Numbered from the stretch's first letter, positions 1 to 10,539 are shown. The stretch is DNA of 64,000 nucleotides from Nitzschia sp. pyKryTriq1 (GCA_956465555.1 OY101120.1:1544001-1608000), one strand, 5' to 3'. Numbers and translations: made by a program. The notes: generated by a model from the sequence alone, not told the origin.

Positions 1-329
1 GGAGCAAGACGGCTGCGCGATAGCTAAAATTTCATCGAATGTCATCAAGTTCGATGGACCCCTTTATGGCCAGATATGCAGAGTAACTGGGGTTTCGTCT
101 GGCGTTCTGTCCCCACTCTGCGGCTAGAGGGTTATTGGTCCACCTTGCCAGGGGCACACACTCCGTCCTTCCCCAACCATCATGCTAATAAGCTCCAGCG
201 CACCCTTGTGGTGCAACTTGTAGCTATGACGATGCATTCAATTTTTGTGTTCATTGCCTCTTTTCGACCGCTGACTTCCCCCCTGTGATCTTCTAAACAG
301 AAAGCAAAGGAACCATTCGAGTCGCGGCC
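1..329. other. Upstream stretch, no gene recognised
   Basis: No open frame with recognisable protein character starts or ends here on either strand. The last part should hold the promoter and 5' leader of the ATP12 gene. The first bases could be the tail of a gene outside the window, but nothing supports that. Confidence 0.4.
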
Positions 330-1618
330 ATGTTTCGATTGGTGGGCGCTCGATTGGTGAAATCTTCCAGCGCGTCGTGTCCATCCAACCCAATCCGATC
401 GTTTCATCTCTCCTTGGCTCGATCGAGTGGAAAGAAATCCACCACCAGTCGGGATACTCGTATTGCGGGACGTCTACGATTCTACAAACAAGTCGGAGTG
501 GAGGAGGTGGAAGCTCCATGGGATAGCGCTGCGAAGAAAAAGGATCCCAATAATGAGGAGGATGTTAATTGTGTGGCATCTCCCATTTCGGCAGGAGTGG
601 ATGGAACAGACTCGGCCTCGGGAGTCCATCGTCCATCCTCTTTATCGGACACCTCTTCTTCTTTCAAGCACATGCTTTCACCTCGGCCTCCCGGCGCGTC
701 CACCGAATTCCAAGACGATGATGATTCTTCCTCATCCACTCGATGGTTTGGTGTCACCTTGGACGGTCGGGGGGTTTCCACACCCATGGGAAACAAGCTG
801 GCGGTACCCTCGGAAAAATTAGCGCACATGATTGCAGCGGAATGGGATGCTCAAGACAAGCATTTGAGACCCGTCAATATGCCTTTGATGACGCTCGCAT
901 GTACGGCTTTAGATCAAGTGGCGCATCATCCAAATGTCTATCGAGAACAGTCCTTGCGATTTCTGCCCACCGATACGGTGAGTGCTGAACTGGAAAATTG
1001 GAATTATTCTTGTTTTTTTAGTTCGATGATCCATCCTAGCTGTCCATACTGACAGGCCATGACCACTCAACTCCATAATCCTGCCACCACCTTTCTGTTC
1101 CATACTCGTAGACTTGCTTTTGGGCAGATCCCACAGAAGATCGTGTCTTACATCGACGCCAAATAGAGGCATGGAAAGACTTACACAGTTTTGTCGAGGA
1201 GCGTTTGGCAAACGCTCCCGCGTTTGCAATGGGTTCCCATGAAGCTCTGGTAATGTCCCGCAAACGAGGAGAGGCGAAACCTTCCGCTGGACTCCCTCAT
1301 CCTCCCGGCTTGCTGAAACAAGCTCACGATTGGACCCATTCATTGGATGCGTGGCATTTGGTTTCCTTGTCGAGTGTGTGCTCACAATCCAAGAGCTTTT
1401 TGGTGGCGTGGGGTATGTTGGAACCAGGATCTCCGATGCGGGAAGTACAGAAAGCCATCGAAGCATCGCGCGTCGAAGAAGAATTCCAAATATCTTGTTG
1501 GGGACTTGTGGAGGGTGGCCATGACTATGATAGACTCAACTGTTCGATACAATTGTACTCTGCACAGCTCTTTGTCAAGGCAATCGCTCTTGATAATGAT
1601 CTGAATCGAAAAGTTTAG
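330..1618 (+). CDS. ATP12: ATP12-type mitochondrial F1-ATPase assembly chaperone
   Basis: Two exons, 330..977 and 1112..1618, joined in phase 0 across a GTGAGT...TAG intron of 134 bp; 384 residues. Members of the ATP12 family bind the F1 alpha subunit in the mitochondrial matrix and promote F1 assembly. The first ~30 residues are rich in Arg and Ser with few acids, as in a mitochondrial presequence. The family core starts at FYKQVGVEE (about residues 51-59), runs through WFGVTLDGRGVSTPMGNKL and the AAEWDAQ segment, and continues across the intron into the TDT-TCFWADP region. A Ser/Asp-rich insert at about 75-135 is longer than usual. The gene faces the SF-assemblin gene tail-to-tail 108 bp away. 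Family assignment is firm from motifs; mitochondrial location is inferred. Confidence 0.85.
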
Positions 1619-1726
1619 TGAACAAACAGACGAATACGAGACTACCCCTACTGTACTGGCTGGTTCACTTTAGACAAAGATGGAACCTTAGTATTTTTTA
1701 ACCTGAACCCTCATGGCGATTTATTC

Positions 1727-2681
1727 TCATACATCGTCGCCGAGAATGGAGACACCATTCTGCAGTTGTTGTGTGTACCGATTCAATGCCGCCACAATCT
1801 GTTCATCCTGAGCCTGTCGTTCTTCCACTTCGAGCTCAATTTCAGACCGCAAGAATCCTAGCTCTTCTTCAATGCGCCGCTGAAAAGACGTTTGCTCCCT
1901 TTCTCGTTGTGTCTCTTTTTCCATTAGTATCTTTTCGAGCTTGGCAACTTGGTCAAGGCGTTCTTGCCGTTCGGCATTCCATCGATCTTCGAATTCCTTG
2001 GCATGATGTTCCACTTGTTGCAGTAGACCACCCTCCCGCCTTAATCTTGCCTTGCGTTCCATGTCATGTTCTTGCTGGAATTGCTCCAAGGCTTTACTGA
2101 ATTCTTGTGCTTTTTGTGTAATCGATTCCATTTGTTGCGCCGAATCATGAGTCCATCGTTCTTCCAATTCCTTCAACCTGCTTTCGAGAGCTCCTACACG
2201 CGATTGGAGTTTCTCATTGTCTTGCTCCAGCTGCTGCCGCAATCGCTGCTCCATTTCGTAAACCTGCTCTCGGGCTTGATCGTCTAATTTGGTTGTGGCG
2301 TCGACGCGACGCCTTGTTTCGGCGACCAAGGCATCTTCCAATCGGGCAATTTGCACTTTGAGTTCGGCAAAACTGTAATCTTCTCGTTCTTTTCGAATCT
2401 ATGTATTCGTAGTGAAATGTGAAAAGTAAAGTGTGACATTGAAGCGGGTGTGAGATATCACAAGAACAAGTACGAACAGTAGTGCATACATATACATGTC
2501 ATATGAGCATTGGCGCCCGTGCATTACGTATTTTCCTTACTCGATTGCGTTCCCTCATCACCTCTTCAAAGGAACTCCCTTCAAAGTTGGTGAGCAGCCT
2601 GTCTACCGACTCAATGGCCGCCATGGCCGGACTAGGATGGTTGATCCTCTCCTTAGAGGCAGGCGTTGACGCTGGGGTCAT
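1727..2681 (-). CDS. SF-assemblin-like coiled-coil protein
   Basis: Two exons, 2541..2681 and 1727..2398 on the minus strand, joined in phase 0 over a 142-bp intron (GTAAGG...ATAG); 270 residues. Almost the whole product is one long coiled coil rich in Glu, Gln, Arg and Lys from about residue 55 to 255, preceded by a short Ser/Pro/Ala head. Head, length and heptad pattern match SF-assemblin (PF06705), which forms striated fibres attached to basal bodies or, in apicomplexans and other algae, fibres at the division apparatus. Pennate diatoms lack flagella, so a division or cytoskeletal role is more likely than a flagellar root, but that is inference. The start is the first ATG of exon 1. Other coiled-coil families cannot be fully excluded. 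Confidence 0.7.
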
Positions 2682-2792
2682 GATATCGGTAGGTGTGAAG
2701 CAGTCTAGTAGTAGAATGAAATGATAGCAGGCAAGGCTAAGTTGATAATGGGTAATGGGTGTGAAGGGTGAAGGCGGGTGAAAGTTGAAAGT

Positions 2793-2977
2793 CGTACCGG
2801 TACAGTACTACAGTAGCTGTGCCGATCGCGCGAGATGAAGGCGGCGGGGGCGGGGCGCATTGCGAAGGGTACCAGTACCAGTATGCCTGGTACACGTACG
2901 CACACCCACGTGACAAGTAGTAGACTACAGTACCGGTACCGGTACAGTACGACTACCGGTACACTGGCACGTACAGG
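2793..2977. repeat. GTAC palindrome cluster between divergent genes
   Basis: Dense run of TACCGGTA, GGTACC, AGTACT and CAGTACGAC words between the start codons of the SF-assemblin gene (minus) and the peptidase gene (plus). It is the only conspicuous structure in the 535-bp divergent gap 2682-3216. A TATATATAT tract at about 3191-3203 lies close to the peptidase ATG. Confidence 0.7.
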
Positions 2978-3216
2978 TGCAGCGGTCGGTTCTTCATTTC
3001 ATAGTTATTTTCCCGGTAAAATTGGTGATTACATTAGTCGAAAACACCACGACTACATGGATTAAAGAATCCAATGATGGGTCCTAACAGTATTCCTTAG
3101 TGGCCTTTGGCCGATGGCTTTTTTCCATTTTCCACTTCAATCAATACTTCCCTAGATCTGTGTAGTCCACTGAAACCAAATACTCGCAACGTATATATAT
3201 TATATGCATACCCAAG

Positions 3217-5850
3217 ATGAGAAAAGGAAACGGATTCCAACCGATGGAGTTCGAGTCGTCAGGAGAAAGTGATGTTCGTCGGCGGCGTCTCGGGGCTTCA
3301 AAAATTGAGTTTCCCAATTGGGCGATCTGGAGCTTTCTGGGTTTGTCATTGTTACTGGTAATTTTGGTGTCGGTGCTTTTTGCAAGTGAGGAAAAGACAA
3401 TAGGGGGAGTGGGCTTCTTTCCTGGAAACAACAATGATGAACATACTCCCAATCCCAATCCAAATCCAAATCGAACCAAAGGAGGAGTGACCAACGATCA
3501 CCAAGAATTGTCGTTCTCTCCACCGTTCGCACGGCGAGAGAACGACCATATGGTACAAGTGGGAATTCCACCTCCCGAATGGGATCCTACATTACCTCGA
3601 CAGTCGGAAGAATCCACGGTTCCATTGCTGGATCCTCCCCGAATGGTTCCTGATCCCTATAGCTGGCTCCGCGACGACGAAAGATCCAACCCCGAGATTC
3701 TTTCCCATTTGCACGCCGAAAATAATTACACGCAGCGCCGACTCCAACATTTGACACCGCTGCAAGAAGCGCTATATGGTGAACTTATCCAGTACATGGA
3801 CGAGACGTCGCATTCCTTTCCTGTTCTTGACAGATCCTTTTACTACTATCGTCGAACCATCCAGGGGCAGCCTTATCCTCTCCACTGCCGAGCACCCAAG
3901 CGCAGCACTGCCGAGGTTGATGATGATGCATCGTTTGACAGTGGAGCTTATCTGCGACAACACTTGGAATCTTGGGATGGTCAGAAGGATACGCCTATTT
4001 TGCCGGACGAGGTGGTGTATATGGACGAAAATGTTTGGGCAGGCGGCCACGACTTCTTTTCGACAGGGTCTCTCGAAGTTTCTCCCTCCGAAGATTTGTT
4101 GGCCTACACTGTCGATACTACCGGAAGCGAACTCTACCAACTACGAGTTCTCCGCATAAGTACGGGGAGTGTAGTCTTTCAAGGTGCTGACGACTTGATC
4201 TTGACCAGGGATGCGGCCTGGGGCTTGGACGACGATACTCTCTTTTACTCCAAATCCGATGAAACAGAACGGAGTTATCAGGTGTGGCGACGAAGTTTAT
4301 CGTTGGGGAAAGAAGAATTGCTATACGAAGAGCGCGATGTGACCTTTTGGGTTGGATTTAGCATGACCATGGATAATAAGTTCTTGCTTGTGGAAACCGC
4401 ATCCTCGGAATCAACCGAATTCTACTATTTGGATTTGGAACAGGATGACACCGCAGTGAATGCGAGTAGTGCAACTACTCTGAACTGCATTTCGAAGCGA
4501 CGTTCACAGGTTTTGTATTCGGCAGAACATTTTCGGGGGTATTGGTGGATCTGGAGCAATATCAATGATGCAAATGGGGATATGGAGCTCTTCAATGTTC
4601 GGGTGGGTGAGGAAGATGACAATTCCTGGAGACGGGTCTCCTACCCCAACGAGCAGAGACCAGGAACGTCTGAGAAGAATGCACCATTGTTGCAGGGGGT
4701 CGCCATTGAGGACTTGCGTGCCTTTCGTCATCATATTGTTATAAAAGGCCGTTCCTCGGGGATTTTGGGATTGTGGATATTGGAACTAGACGAACAAAAT
4801 CCATCCTTTGTGACCAAGGTAGAACGGGTGGAATTCTTGGAGGAACCAGCTCACACCGCTGAGTTGGGGCCAAATAAGGAATACGATGCGACAACCATCA
4901 TTGTTAATTATGTTTCCATGGTGACACCCTTGCAGCAGATTCAATTAAATCTGTATTCCCCAAACAGTAATGGCCGTCTTGTGGTGTATGCACCACCAAC
5001 ACCTGGATATCAAAAGAACGCGTATGGCTGCCAACGAATCGACGTTTTGTCGCGAGATGGCAAGACCCAGATTCCAGTAAGTTTGGTGTATCGGTCTTCT
5101 ACCTGGGCAACAAGGCTGGAAAATGAAGGAACGGTTGTACCCATTCATTTGTATGCCTATGGAGCATACGGCGACAGCATTGACGACGAGTTTTCCTTTA
5201 CGAGACTCCCACTTCTGGATCGGGGCATGATTTTCGCGGTCGCCCACGTGCGTGGAGGAGGAGAAATGGGAAGAGACTGGTATACCGACGGCAAGCTGTT
5301 CAACAAGCACAAAACCTTTGACGACTTTGTGGATGTTGGACGCTATTTCGTTGCACAAAAATGGACCGTACCTGAACTCTTGTCATGCGAAGGTCGCAGT
5401 GCAGGGGGACTGACTATGGGAGCCAGTTTGAATCAGGCCCCAGATCTCTTTCGAGCTGCCATTTTAGGAGTTCCTTTTGTGGATATAATTGTTACTATGA
5501 TGGATGCATCGATTCCTCTGACAACTTCCGAGTGGCGTGAATGGGGGAACCCCAATGAGCAGGGTTATTTTGAGGCCATGATGGCGTACTCGCCGATGAA
5601 CAATGTCCAAGCCACGACCTATCCCAGCATGTTGCTTTCGGCTGGACTGTTTGATCCTCGAGTGGCATATTGGGAACCCGCGAAGTTGACGGCGACCTTA
5701 CGGCACAAGGCAACCCCCCACCAAGATCGGCCGATATGCCTGAATACCGACATGACCTCAGGCCACTTCAGCGCGTCGGATCGGTACAAACACTTGCAAG
5801 CTAGGTCTTTCGAGTATGCCTTCATACTTGATCAACTTGGCATAGTCTAG
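3217..5850 (+). CDS. Prolyl-oligopeptidase-family (S9A, oligopeptidase B-like) serine peptidase, membrane-anchored
   Basis: A single uninterrupted frame of 877 residues. A hydrophobic segment at about residues 36-51 (WSFLGLSLLLVILVSVLF) with no cleavage site suggests a type II signal anchor. The beta-propeller region follows, then the alpha/beta hydrolase domain with nucleophile Ser728 in CEGRSAGG, acid Asp813 in GLFDPRVAYWEPAK and His850 in SGHFSASDRY. The order, spacing and the PDPYSWLRDDER start of the peptidase region match oligopeptidase B, which cleaves peptides after basic residues. A second ATG at 3244 would leave the anchor intact. A paralogue with three introns lies at 13353-16103; this copy has none. 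It sits tail-to-tail with the DUF1279 gene. Family is certain; substrate and compartment are inferred. Confidence 0.9.
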   Translation: MRKGNGFQPMEFESSGESDVRRRRLGASKIEFPNWAIWSFLGLSLLLVILVSVLFASEEKTIGGVGFFPGNNNDEHTPNPNPNPNRTKGGVTNDHQELSFSPPFARRENDHMVQVGIPPPEWDPTLPRQSEESTVPLLDPPRMVPDPYSWLRDDERSNPEILSHLHAENNYTQRRLQHLTPLQEALYGELIQYMDETSHSFPVLDRSFYYYRRTIQGQPYPLHCRAPKRSTAEVDDDASFDSGAYLRQHLESWDGQKDTPILPDEVVYMDENVWAGGHDFFSTGSLEVSPSEDLLAYTVDTTGSELYQLRVLRISTGSVVFQGADDLILTRDAAWGLDDDTLFYSKSDETERSYQVWRRSLSLGKEELLYEERDVTFWVGFSMTMDNKFLLVETASSESTEFYYLDLEQDDTAVNASSATTLNCISKRRSQVLYSAEHFRGYWWIWSNINDANGDMELFNVRVGEEDDNSWRRVSYPNEQRPGTSEKNAPLLQGVAIEDLRAFRHHIVIKGRSSGILGLWILELDEQNPSFVTKVERVEFLEEPAHTAELGPNKEYDATTIIVNYVSMVTPLQQIQLNLYSPNSNGRLVVYAPPTPGYQKNAYGCQRIDVLSRDGKTQIPVSLVYRSSTWATRLENEGTVVPIHLYAYGAYGDSIDDEFSFTRLPLLDRGMIFAVAHVRGGGEMGRDWYTDGKLFNKHKTFDDFVDVGRYFVAQKWTVPELLSCEGRSAGGLTMGASLNQAPDLFRAAILGVPFVDIIVTMMDASIPLTTSEWREWGNPNEQGYFEAMMAYSPMNNVQATTYPSMLLSAGLFDPRVAYWEPAKLTATLRHKATPHQDRPICLNTDMTSGHFSASDRYKHLQARSFEYAFILDQLGIV

Positions 5851-5940
5851 AGTAGAGATTGAAACTCTACAACTTTGGCACAAACGTCGAAATAGCAAAA
5901 CTACGAATAAGTAAGGGGTGGACCTGGACTTTATCACCGT

Positions 5941-6759
5941 TTAACTCTTGGAGCTTTTCGTCCCTTCCCCATCAGTGGAACTGTCCGACAACTTTTCGGC
6001 GTTACTCTCTACTACGCTTGTATCTTCGAAGTCTGGCGAGTCTTTCGGCGGGGCATAACCAAGGTATCGCGACAATCGAGGGACGATGGCCACTGTGGTT
6101 CCAAACCGGATTGGTTCGGTGAATTTGACGGCAATCCAGGCTACAGCCAGATTGGCTACCTCTGGATTGGATTCAATATAGGGGACGTAAGGTCGGGTCC
6201 AGGGATAATGACCCATGAAATCTGTCACTACTTCGACGGTGGATTTGGCATCGGGTTCGCTCGACACCCAACTCATGACATAAGCCGGATCCAAGACGCC
6301 GGATTCGATTCCCAAGAACAAGACCCCCAGCGTGGAAACATAAACTGTGAAGTACGTGCCAACGAATACGGCGCCGTATCTCCTTACCATTTCAGATAAA
6401 GAGTGAGCACCCTTCGAGGCAGCTTCCCGACCCCGATCTCGTCGATCTTCCATCCGTTCTCGAAAGGTGTTCGTGTGCTGTGGTTCTTCTGTGGCCGAGG
6501 TGGAAAAAAAGGATCGCTGATGGGGTAACGACAACGGACGTTGCTGCTGAGCCAGTGATATCCGCGGAATACCAGCCTGAGTTCTACTAGAATTGGATTC
6601 CTCGCGATTGCTCACAAATATTTCATGGGCACTCGACCACAAGTGAGACAGACTCCCATTCGCTCGTTTCGAATACCGATAAGGATGATTAGTCGACGTG
6701 GACAATTGCCATGAAAGGCGTGAACCCGCCAAGATTTTGGAAGCCGAATTTCGAAGCAT
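5941..6759 (-). CDS. DUF1279 / FAM210-type organelle membrane protein
   Basis: A single-exon frame of 272 residues from the ATG at 6759. The frame stays open farther upstream, but this ATG begins a typical mitochondrial presequence (MLRNSASKILAGSRLSW, Arg and Ser rich, no acids). A DUF1279 domain occupies about residues 121-235: MVRRYGAVFVGTYFTVYVST leads into a hydrophobic helix ending in GIESGVLD, and a second conserved part reads AVAWIAVKFTEPIRFG. Animal FAM210 proteins are mitochondrial membrane proteins involved in organelle translation; the diatom role is unknown. The C-terminus is acidic and Ser rich. It is convergent with the upstream peptidase gene, with 90 bp between stop codons. 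Confidence 0.8.
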   Translation of the reverse strand: MLRNSASKILAGSRLSWQLSTSTNHPYRYSKRANGSLSHLWSSAHEIFVSNREESNSSRTQAGIPRISLAQQQRPLSLPHQRSFFSTSATEEPQHTNTFRERMEDRRDRGREAASKGAHSLSEMVRRYGAVFVGTYFTVYVSTLGVLFLGIESGVLDPAYVMSWVSSEPDAKSTVEVVTDFMGHYPWTRPYVPYIESNPEVANLAVAWIAVKFTEPIRFGTTVAIVPRLSRYLGYAPPKDSPDFEDTSVVESNAEKLSDSSTDGEGTKSSKS

Positions 6760-7479
6760 GGTGGCTACTATGTACTCTACTGTTTCTGGTTTATGAAAAA
6801 GAGAGTCAGTCGAATTCAGCCACAGGTTTGGGATTTGTACAAGTACCGGTACAAGATTCGTGAACACGAAATGATGGGAAGATGATGATTCATTCGGCGG
6901 ACGGCGGAGAGGATAAGTTGCGTAGCAGGTAAATAACGCGTAATAACGAGTACAAGCAACGACTACTACTCCTCACTCGAGATTCGTGGCCGCTCGTCGC
7001 GTCGTCATCATCGCATCTTTCTCGCTCGAATTTCGAAGAAAGGAGAAGACGACGAATGAGAATGCACGCTAGCAAGCATGTAACGCAGGCGTCCTACGTC
7101 AGGGCATGCCGGTGTTCAAATAACTACCAACAACGGACAGACGCGAGATGCATTCACGAGAGGCGCACGACTCAGGACGCACGATTACTAAAGAAACTCG
7201 AAGACTACCTCGAGTTTGAGGGTCCATTCTTGTAACTACGGAGTCGTGAGACACGCTAATTATTTTTACACTAGCGTGTCCGAGATATGGATATTTTGTT
7301 TTCGGTTTTTGGTTTTCAGCCCTCGGAGCTCCGAATTTAGGACAGAAAATCAAATTCGGCGTTTTGCAATACGACACACGGTCTACGCGACTCGCACGAC
7401 CATAGTCTGCCAGCGATCGCGAAAATCGCAAACCAAATCCAAACAACAAACGCGCCAGGAACGGCGACGACCAGATCGA
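6760..7479. other. Intergenic, hairpin and shared 20-bp repeat
   Basis: No gene recognised. The leader of the DUF1279 gene occupies the first part. At 7250-7280 the sequence ACACGCTA is followed after a short spacer by its complement TAGCGTGT, a small hairpin. The right half with its neighbour (TAGCGTGTCCGAGATATGGA, 7272-7291) recurs with two changes at 17712-17731, so both belong to one repeat family. Confidence 0.4.
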
Positions 7480-7632
7480 ATGTCAAAAATTCTTGATGCT
7501 AAATACAAGAAGGCGGACTTAAAGCAAGTGGCCTCGGACACGAAGGGTTGACGACCAAACAAGCAGAAAAGCTCGAAGCGTTGCTTCGACGCCACGAAAC
7601 ACTTTTCGACGGCTAGGTTGGTCGAATCATCT
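7480..7632 (+). pseudogene. Ty3/gypsy retrotransposon pol remnant
   Basis: Reads MSKILDAKYKKADLKQV, then, after a one-base frame disruption near 7546, LTTKQAEKLEALLRRHETLF and DG followed by a stop codon. This order (ILDAKYEKADL, a helical linker, HExLFDGTLG) is the segment just before the reverse transcriptase domain of gypsy-type polyproteins. Only about 50 codons are recognisable, with a frameshift and an in-frame stop, and no RT, integrase or LTR was found nearby. It is a dead fragment. Identification is by motif recall only. Confidence 0.6.
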
Positions 7633-8244
7633 GATGATGACGCTGATGAGGCTGTCTTGCACCGTGCATTCCCTCGAAGGGGACACACCACTACTACTCA
7701 TGATCATCAGCGGCAACAACCTGCTCGCATCACGCCATCTTCGGCCGCGCTGAAGTGGTTTGAGGGTTTTTCGGCCGTGAAATAAAGACCACCAAAACTT
7801 GCTGGTTTTGGTTTGCTCGTAACCGCTGGTAGCAGGACAATCAGAAATAAAGCAGGCAAGATTCCGGATTCTGCGTCTGTCCACCGGTCCAAGCGCTCGG
7901 AGGGAGCGCCACGTCATGCGGCGGTCATCCCTCGACGACGAAAATGCCCGCGCGTCCGGCCAGCGGCCCGCTGCTGGCCGGGAAAGGAGGAAAAGGCAGG
8001 ATGATGGATCGAAAGAGCTGAAGTAACTGGTACTGTACGAGTATCAGGGTACCGGTACCGGTACAGTACCGGTACAAGCAAGGTACAAGTACAGGGTACC
8101 AGTAACGCCAGTACCACTCTGATGCAAGATGATGGCATCTAGTAGAAACTCACAATTAGTATCCTCTCTCTTAGGGTCCAAAGTTGTTCACTCAACACTC
8201 CCTTACAACACACTAACGGTACTCAACAACAAGAGCAGATCAAG
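7633..8244. other. Intergenic with GTAC cluster upstream of ankyrin gene
   Basis: No coding sequence recognised. A cluster of GTACC/GGTAC words (about 8030-8105) lies roughly 140-215 bp before the ankyrin gene start, where a promoter would be. The stretch 7720-7990 may be further worn retroelement sequence but is not recognisable. Confidence 0.5.
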
Positions 8245-8991
8245 ATGAGCATCCCGGCCGATGATCCGAATCAAGTGTTTAACCTGTTGCAGGATCACAA
8301 GTGGGATCAGGCGTTGAAGGAAGCCAAGAAGTCTCCTAGGCTGGTTCGAGAACTCTATCAAGTAGGGGGGTTCTACGATGGTCAGATTTCTTCCAAGGTC
8401 AATGCACTGCATATGGCCGCGGCGCTAGGAGCCCCTCCAGAGCTGATCAGTGGACTGGCAGTCATTCATCCAGGGGCAGCGTTCCAAGTGGACAAGAGGT
8501 ACGGCCGAATTCCACTTCAAATTGCCGTCATGTCAGGAGCTCCAGCCAATACTGTATCCGCTCTTATCAAAATTGACCCCAAGACGGCGCGTCAAAAGGA
8601 TAACAATGGAAGAATCGCTCTCCACTATGCCTGCAAGGACCCTGTGAGCGGCGAATCGTCGACCCGATTCTTAATTCGAGCGTATCCAGAAGGCGCGGAC
8701 GCTGCCGATGACAGCGGATTTTTGCCTCTACATGTCGCCTGTCGATACGGGACATCACTGTCAGTCATTCGTATGTTGATTCGATCATCACCAAAATCCA
8801 TGTTGGCCACGACTAAGAAAGGTAGTACCCCTTTGTCATGTGCAAGAACTAGCAAGGGCGGGCTCGGTGAAGAAATTGTTGGTATCCTTGAGCGGTGCGC
8901 CGAGGAAACCCTCAACCGCAAACTTTCTGATGATATTGATCATACACACAGTACTGAAACATTCCAATCTGGTGTATCCATAAATTCGTGA
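8245..8991 (+). CDS. Ankyrin-repeat protein
   Basis: A single exon of 248 residues. Four to five ankyrin-type repeats cover about residues 45-205, recognisable by NALHMAAALGAP, GRIPLQIAVMSGAP, GRIALHYACKDP, GFLPLHVACRYG and GSTPLSCA spaced 33-38 residues apart. Each is followed by a helix containing LIRAYPEGA- or LIRSSPKSM-like sequence. The pattern with Pro-x-Ala at repeat ends is typical of the large ankyrin families expanded in diatoms. There is no signal peptide or membrane segment, so it is probably soluble. Partner unknown. The C-terminal 30 residues are polar and probably disordered. Confidence 0.8.
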   Translation: MSIPADDPNQVFNLLQDHKWDQALKEAKKSPRLVRELYQVGGFYDGQISSKVNALHMAAALGAPPELISGLAVIHPGAAFQVDKRYGRIPLQIAVMSGAPANTVSALIKIDPKTARQKDNNGRIALHYACKDPVSGESSTRFLIRAYPEGADAADDSGFLPLHVACRYGTSLSVIRMLIRSSPKSMLATTKKGSTPLSCARTSKGGLGEEIVGILERCAEETLNRKLSDDIDHTHSTETFQSGVSINS

Positions 8992-9306
8992 AGCCACTCT
9001 TGTCCTTTCTGGAAAACTACTTACGCATGCATGTCAGAAGGAAATTTTCTTTTAAAATTATTATTGCTGGTCCGGTGACCGTAGACTAGGTCTACGAAGC
9101 GACCGAATGGATGTATCAATCTTAATAAAGGAGTAGTTCGTATCTTCAGTTAGATATTCTCACAGTGAATACAGTGTAGTCCTGTGTAGTGTGGTGTGTT
9201 TAAAGATGGGGACGAACGATTATGATGATACCGGTATGATGACGAGATCGTTCGTTTGGACTAAGACGACTTAAAATAATCTCTAAACCCGCGCGCTACG
9301 CACAAA

Positions 9307-9386
9307 ACAGAACCGGTACAAGTACAAGGTACCGTGTACAGTACGTACCTGTACGGTATGTACCTGGTACGGTACCGGTACAGACT
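9307..9386. repeat. GTAC palindrome cluster
   Basis: GGTACC, GTACAGTACGTAC, GGTACGGTACCGGTAC and related words packed into 80 bp, directly abutting the dispersed repeat that starts near 9386. The rest of 8992-9306 is the 3' flank of the ankyrin gene with no recognised feature. Confidence 0.6.
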
Positions 9387-9738
9387 GTGTTAAATTGTGG
9401 GATCCTTCGCGTAGACGCGCGTGGCCTATGGTACAAAACTCATCGCAGAACTCGGTACAAAATGAAGCAGCGGCCAGACCGCGTAATAATTCTTCGTGAT
9501 AATCGAGTTTTGAAAAAATGAGTTCCAGCCGTGGTAAATTGTGCAGTGCGATAGCGCGAAATACGCCGATCAACGCTGTAGTAATTACCACGGCTGTCTC
9601 GCCTTCATTTGTTTGTTAACGAATAAAACAAATTAACACGGGATTTTGACGCCCTTCTTTGCGCAGAATTTCGGTGGTAGGACAGACTCCTACCAGGTTC
9701 TACACACGCTACTACGCGTTTCCGCTTTTTTCGTACAG
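9386..9738. repeat. Dispersed repeat, copy A
   Basis: Aligns over its length with 28216-28591 in the same orientation, with blocks of near identity such as GCTGTCTCGCCTTCATTTG, AATAAAACAAATTAACACG and AGAATTTCGGTGGTAGGACA. It has an internal stem (9527-9534 with 9588-9595) and a perfect 7-bp hairpin GGTAGGA/TCCTACC. No protein domain is evident. The class (MITE, SINE, solo LTR) is undetermined because neither target-site duplication nor terminal repeats could be fixed. Confidence 0.7.
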
Positions 9739-9881
9739 CACGTGTACGGGTTTTCATTCTCAGCGCTCCTCCGTCCGTTGAAGGATGAGAAAGATGTATT
9801 GATGGGCAGCGAGGGTTGGCTTTTTCGGGGCGGTCGGCGCAGACCACGCGGATGTACGTGGGTTTTTTGTGGTGTGGGACA

Positions 9882-10176
9882 TCCTTTTTGTCAGCCTGTT
9901 GGTGGCGGTGATCATGGCGTTAGTGGCGCCAGCGGCGTGTACTGGAAGAGGGCCAGGGTGCACGGGCGGAATAAATGCAGTACCAGTGAGTTGGAGATAT
10001 GCAGCGTCCGACATGGCAAGGGCTAGCCAGCCATGGGCACCACCGCCGAGCGGACAATGGACTGAGCGCAAGTTGGCATACACTTCACGACGAAGGAGTG
10101 TAAAAGTGGCCGTGGTGGTTTTCTCGGTGATGGGTGGTGTGAGAGTAGGGTGTGGGAAGGGAAACGTGGTTGTCAT
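9882..10176 (-). pseudogene. Copia-type gag remnant
   Basis: The minus strand reads HPTLTPPITEKTTTATFTLL, REVYANLRSVHCPLGGGAHG and WLALAMSDAAYLQLTG, then VHAAGATNAMITATNRL. This is the LLGGGxHGxLxLxLxxxxY pattern at the start of diatom/oomycete copia gag proteins. The match stops near 9882 and the frame then turns to unrelated sequence, so about 95 codons survive. No protease or RT is nearby. Confidence 0.6.
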
Positions 10177-10539
10177 GGTGGTGAAGTTTGGCGGGGTACG
10201 CGGAACGGTTTTACGTAGCTCTATTGATGGGCACCTTGTCGATGATAAAGGTGAGCTACGTAAATTATGGGGATGTCGCTATGGTTCCATGATTTGTGTG
10301 AGAGCCTTGGGTATCGGCGCGTGAAACGGCTGAATGCTCTGATTGGCGGAAATAGGATGGCTGGCGTGAGGGAGCAACGGTGCTGGTTTGTGACGTCACG
10401 GTGGGGATCAACAGGATGAACGAGCTCTCTCGGCACGCTTCGCAAGAGAAAAAGAAGAATCGACAGCAAAGCAGATCCGTAGTAAAGGTTGTTGTTGTCG
10501 TCGTTGTTGTTGGAAAAGACGAAGATCTGAATAGTCACC
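10177..10539. other. Upstream flank of the SDR gene
   Basis: No second gene recognised. The ATG of the reductase is preceded by a T/G-rich tract (GTTGTTGTCGTCGTTGTTGTTG, cut here by the 20-base rule into its GTT/GTC repeat unit; about 10489-10512). Confidence 0.35.

Noticed and set aside
9605-9847. Minus-strand frame ending in SRVNLFYSLTNK, also present at 28457-28672
   Set aside because: Shared only because it lies in the dispersed repeat; changes between copies do not favour synonymous sites and flanks differ.
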